6,704 nt of DNA, taken from contig JAIYBD010000096.1 in assembly GCA_027488715.1 (NCBI GenBank), forward strand, positions 1 to 6,704, given 5' to 3'. Below the pieces are notes generated by a model. It was given only the letters and a program-made list of their open reading frames with translations, was not told the origin of the DNA and searched no databases. Each line of letters starts with the position of its first letter. The first letter of the stretch is position 1. Positions 5,789 through 6,704 of this stretch are shown here, piece after piece. The translations under genes and the position numbers were made by a program. The stretch comes from Bacteroidota bacterium. Its GTDB lineage: Bacteria > Bacteroidota > Bacteroidia > UBA7662 > CANHCV01.

Positions 5789-6310
5789 ATGCGTTTTTTA
5801 TTTGGATTTCTTTTCTTGTGGATGAGTAGCATTGTCTTTGCTCAAGGTCCCGTTACTCCTCGAAAATCTCCGGTAACCATCGCAAAAGTTAATGCCGGAA
5901 CCACCTACATCAAGGTGGTTTATTCCCAGCCGCACAAAAACGAACGTTCCATTTTTGGGGAATTGGTTCCCTTTGAAAAGTTGTGGCGTTTGGGTGCCAA
6001 TGAGGCTACCGAATTGCACGTTACCAAACCCATCACCATGGGCGGAAAGAAAATTCCATCAGGTACTTACTCGCTATTTGCCATTCCGCATTCCAACTCT
6101 TGGACCATTATTGTTTCCAAGCAATTGGGATTATGGGGCTCTTTCGATTACGATTCCGAACAAGATTTGTGTAGATTTGATGTGAAAACCCAAAAAACAG
6201 ATGTAGAATGGGAACCCTTTACCATCAAAATCGATCCCGACGGGAAAAATTACACCCTTTCCATGATGTGGGACATGACGCAAGTGCGCATCCCTATCAA
6301 AGCCAAATAA
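5789..6310 (+). CDS. DUF2911 family secreted protein
   Basis: This 173-residue protein has a clear signal peptide: a hydrophobic stretch MRFLFGFLFLWMSSIVFA with likely cleavage after Ala18. There is no lipobox cysteine, so the mature protein is probably soluble in the periplasm or exported. The body matches DUF2911, a family common in Bacteroidota and of unknown function. Typical blocks are YSQPHKNERSIFGELVPF at 45-62, the following KLWRLGANEAT at 64-74, IPSGTYSLFAIP at 89-100 and WGSFDYD at 116-122. The ATG at 5789 gives a proper signal peptide; the longer in-frame TTG start at 5747 lies inside the tRNA gene and is rejected. Only 15 bases separate the tRNA from the ATG, with no promoter between. 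The stop overlaps the next reading frame. Confidence 0.93.
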   Translation: MRFLFGFLFLWMSSIVFAQGPVTPRKSPVTIAKVNAGTTYIKVVYSQPHKNERSIFGELVPFEKLWRLGANEATELHVTKPITMGGKKIPSGTYSLFAIPHSNSWTIIVSKQLGLWGSFDYDSEQDLCRFDVKTQKTDVEWEPFTIKIDPDGKNYTLSMMWDMTQVRIPIKAK

Positions 6311-6704
6311 TCGGCTTTCTTCTTTTTCTACTGCTTTCTTTTGGCTTAAAGGCCCAACCTTTCGATCCGTTTTCCGCCGGAAATACGACACCAACTTACG
6401 CCCAAATCGTAGGCTTTTACGAGAAACTCCATCAGCAATATCCCAACATTACTCGGTGGGAAACCCTCGGCCCTTCCGATGCCGGATTCCCTCTTCGTGT
6501 TTTTCTTATCGTTCCTCCACTTCAAGAGCCTTTGGGAAAAGAGCTTTCGAATCTTGCCCCGATTCGGGTTTTGATCAATAACGGCATTCATCCCGGCGAA
6601 CCCGAGGGCATCAATGCCTCCATGCGATTGGCCCAAAATGTGTTGAGCGGCCGATTAAAATGGAAGCATGGCGAGCGGTTTACGTTGGCCATCGTTCCCG
6701 TGTA
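6268..6704 (+). CDS. Secreted M14-family zinc carboxypeptidase (partial, start uncertain)
   Basis: An open frame runs to the window end. A hydrophobic export signal IIGFLLFLLLSFGLKAQ is encoded at about 6307-6357, followed by a domain that looks like M14 metallocarboxypeptidases. INNGIHPGEPEGINA contains the zinc-binding HxxE pair (His at 6589-6591, Glu at 6598-6600), and the visible end AIVPV plus a partial TA codon fits the IVPVYN segment of this family. The second zinc His and catalytic Glu lie beyond the window. No ATG exists in frame before the signal. The only usual alternative is GTG at 6268, used here, which overlaps the DUF2911 gene by 43 bases. An ATA at 6307, sharing ATAA with the DUF2911 stop, would fit the signal peptide better but is a non-standard start. 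Confidence 0.8.
   Translation, partial: MGHDASAHPYQSQIIGFLLFLLLSFGLKAQPFDPFSAGNTTPTYAQIVGFYEKLHQQYPNITRWETLGPSDAGFPLRVFLIVPPLQEPLGKELSNLAPIRVLINNGIHPGEPEGINASMRLAQNVLSGRLKWKHGERFTLAIVPV

Noticed and set aside
6346..6636. Minus-strand open frame opposite the M14 peptidase
   Set aside because: The plus strand carries a recognisable peptidase with the HxxE zinc motif; the antisense frame has no family features.

Overview
The window looks like ordinary chromosomal DNA from a member of the Bacteroidota, probably of flavobacterial type. The reasons are the protein family mix (DUF2911 secreted protein, DUF3817 membrane protein, four-helix bundle protein, Bacteroidota-style deoxynucleoside kinase), the promoter-like TAnnTTTG boxes typical of the phylum's primary sigma factor, the lack of clear Shine-Dalgarno sequences before starts, and a tRNA gene with no encoded CCA. 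The placement rests on recognition by eye; no search was run. I see no insertion sequence, phage gene, CRISPR array or defence system.

Left part (1-3021). The last 27 codons of an unknown plus-strand gene converge on a minus-strand block, and a strong bidirectional hairpin terminator lies between them. The minus-strand block reads trpS (tryptophanyl-tRNA synthetase), then a deoxynucleoside kinase, then kynU (kynureninase). It is tightly packed: a 12-nt gap, then a one-base TAATG stop/start overlap. Two enzymes that deal with tryptophan or its breakdown product kynurenine therefore appear to share a transcript.

Middle (3022-5648). A divergent intergenic region with a short direct repeat leads to a plus-strand block. 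It holds an alpha/beta hydrolase with a hydrophobic N-terminus, a four-helix bundle protein with an unusual Ser/Arg/His-rich tail, menB (1,4-dihydroxy-2-naphthoyl-CoA synthase of menaquinone synthesis, bicarbonate-type active site) and a small DUF3817 membrane protein. The 3' end of the four-helix gene overlaps the start of menB by 32 bases and contains a TAnnTTTG box inside a small inverted repeat.

Right part (5649-6704). A tRNA-Arg(CCG) gene with a good TATATTTG box just upstream is followed after only 15 bases by a secreted DUF2911 protein. That gene runs into a secreted M14-family zinc carboxypeptidase, cut by the window end, whose start codon is unclear. No promoter or terminator is visible between the tRNA and these genes, so their mRNA may be released by tRNA 3' processing.

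The window does not show a clearly new multi-gene system. The most interesting points are the junctions: kynU/kinase coupling, the four-helix tail overlapping menB, the tRNA-to-mRNA junction, and the missing canonical start of the peptidase.
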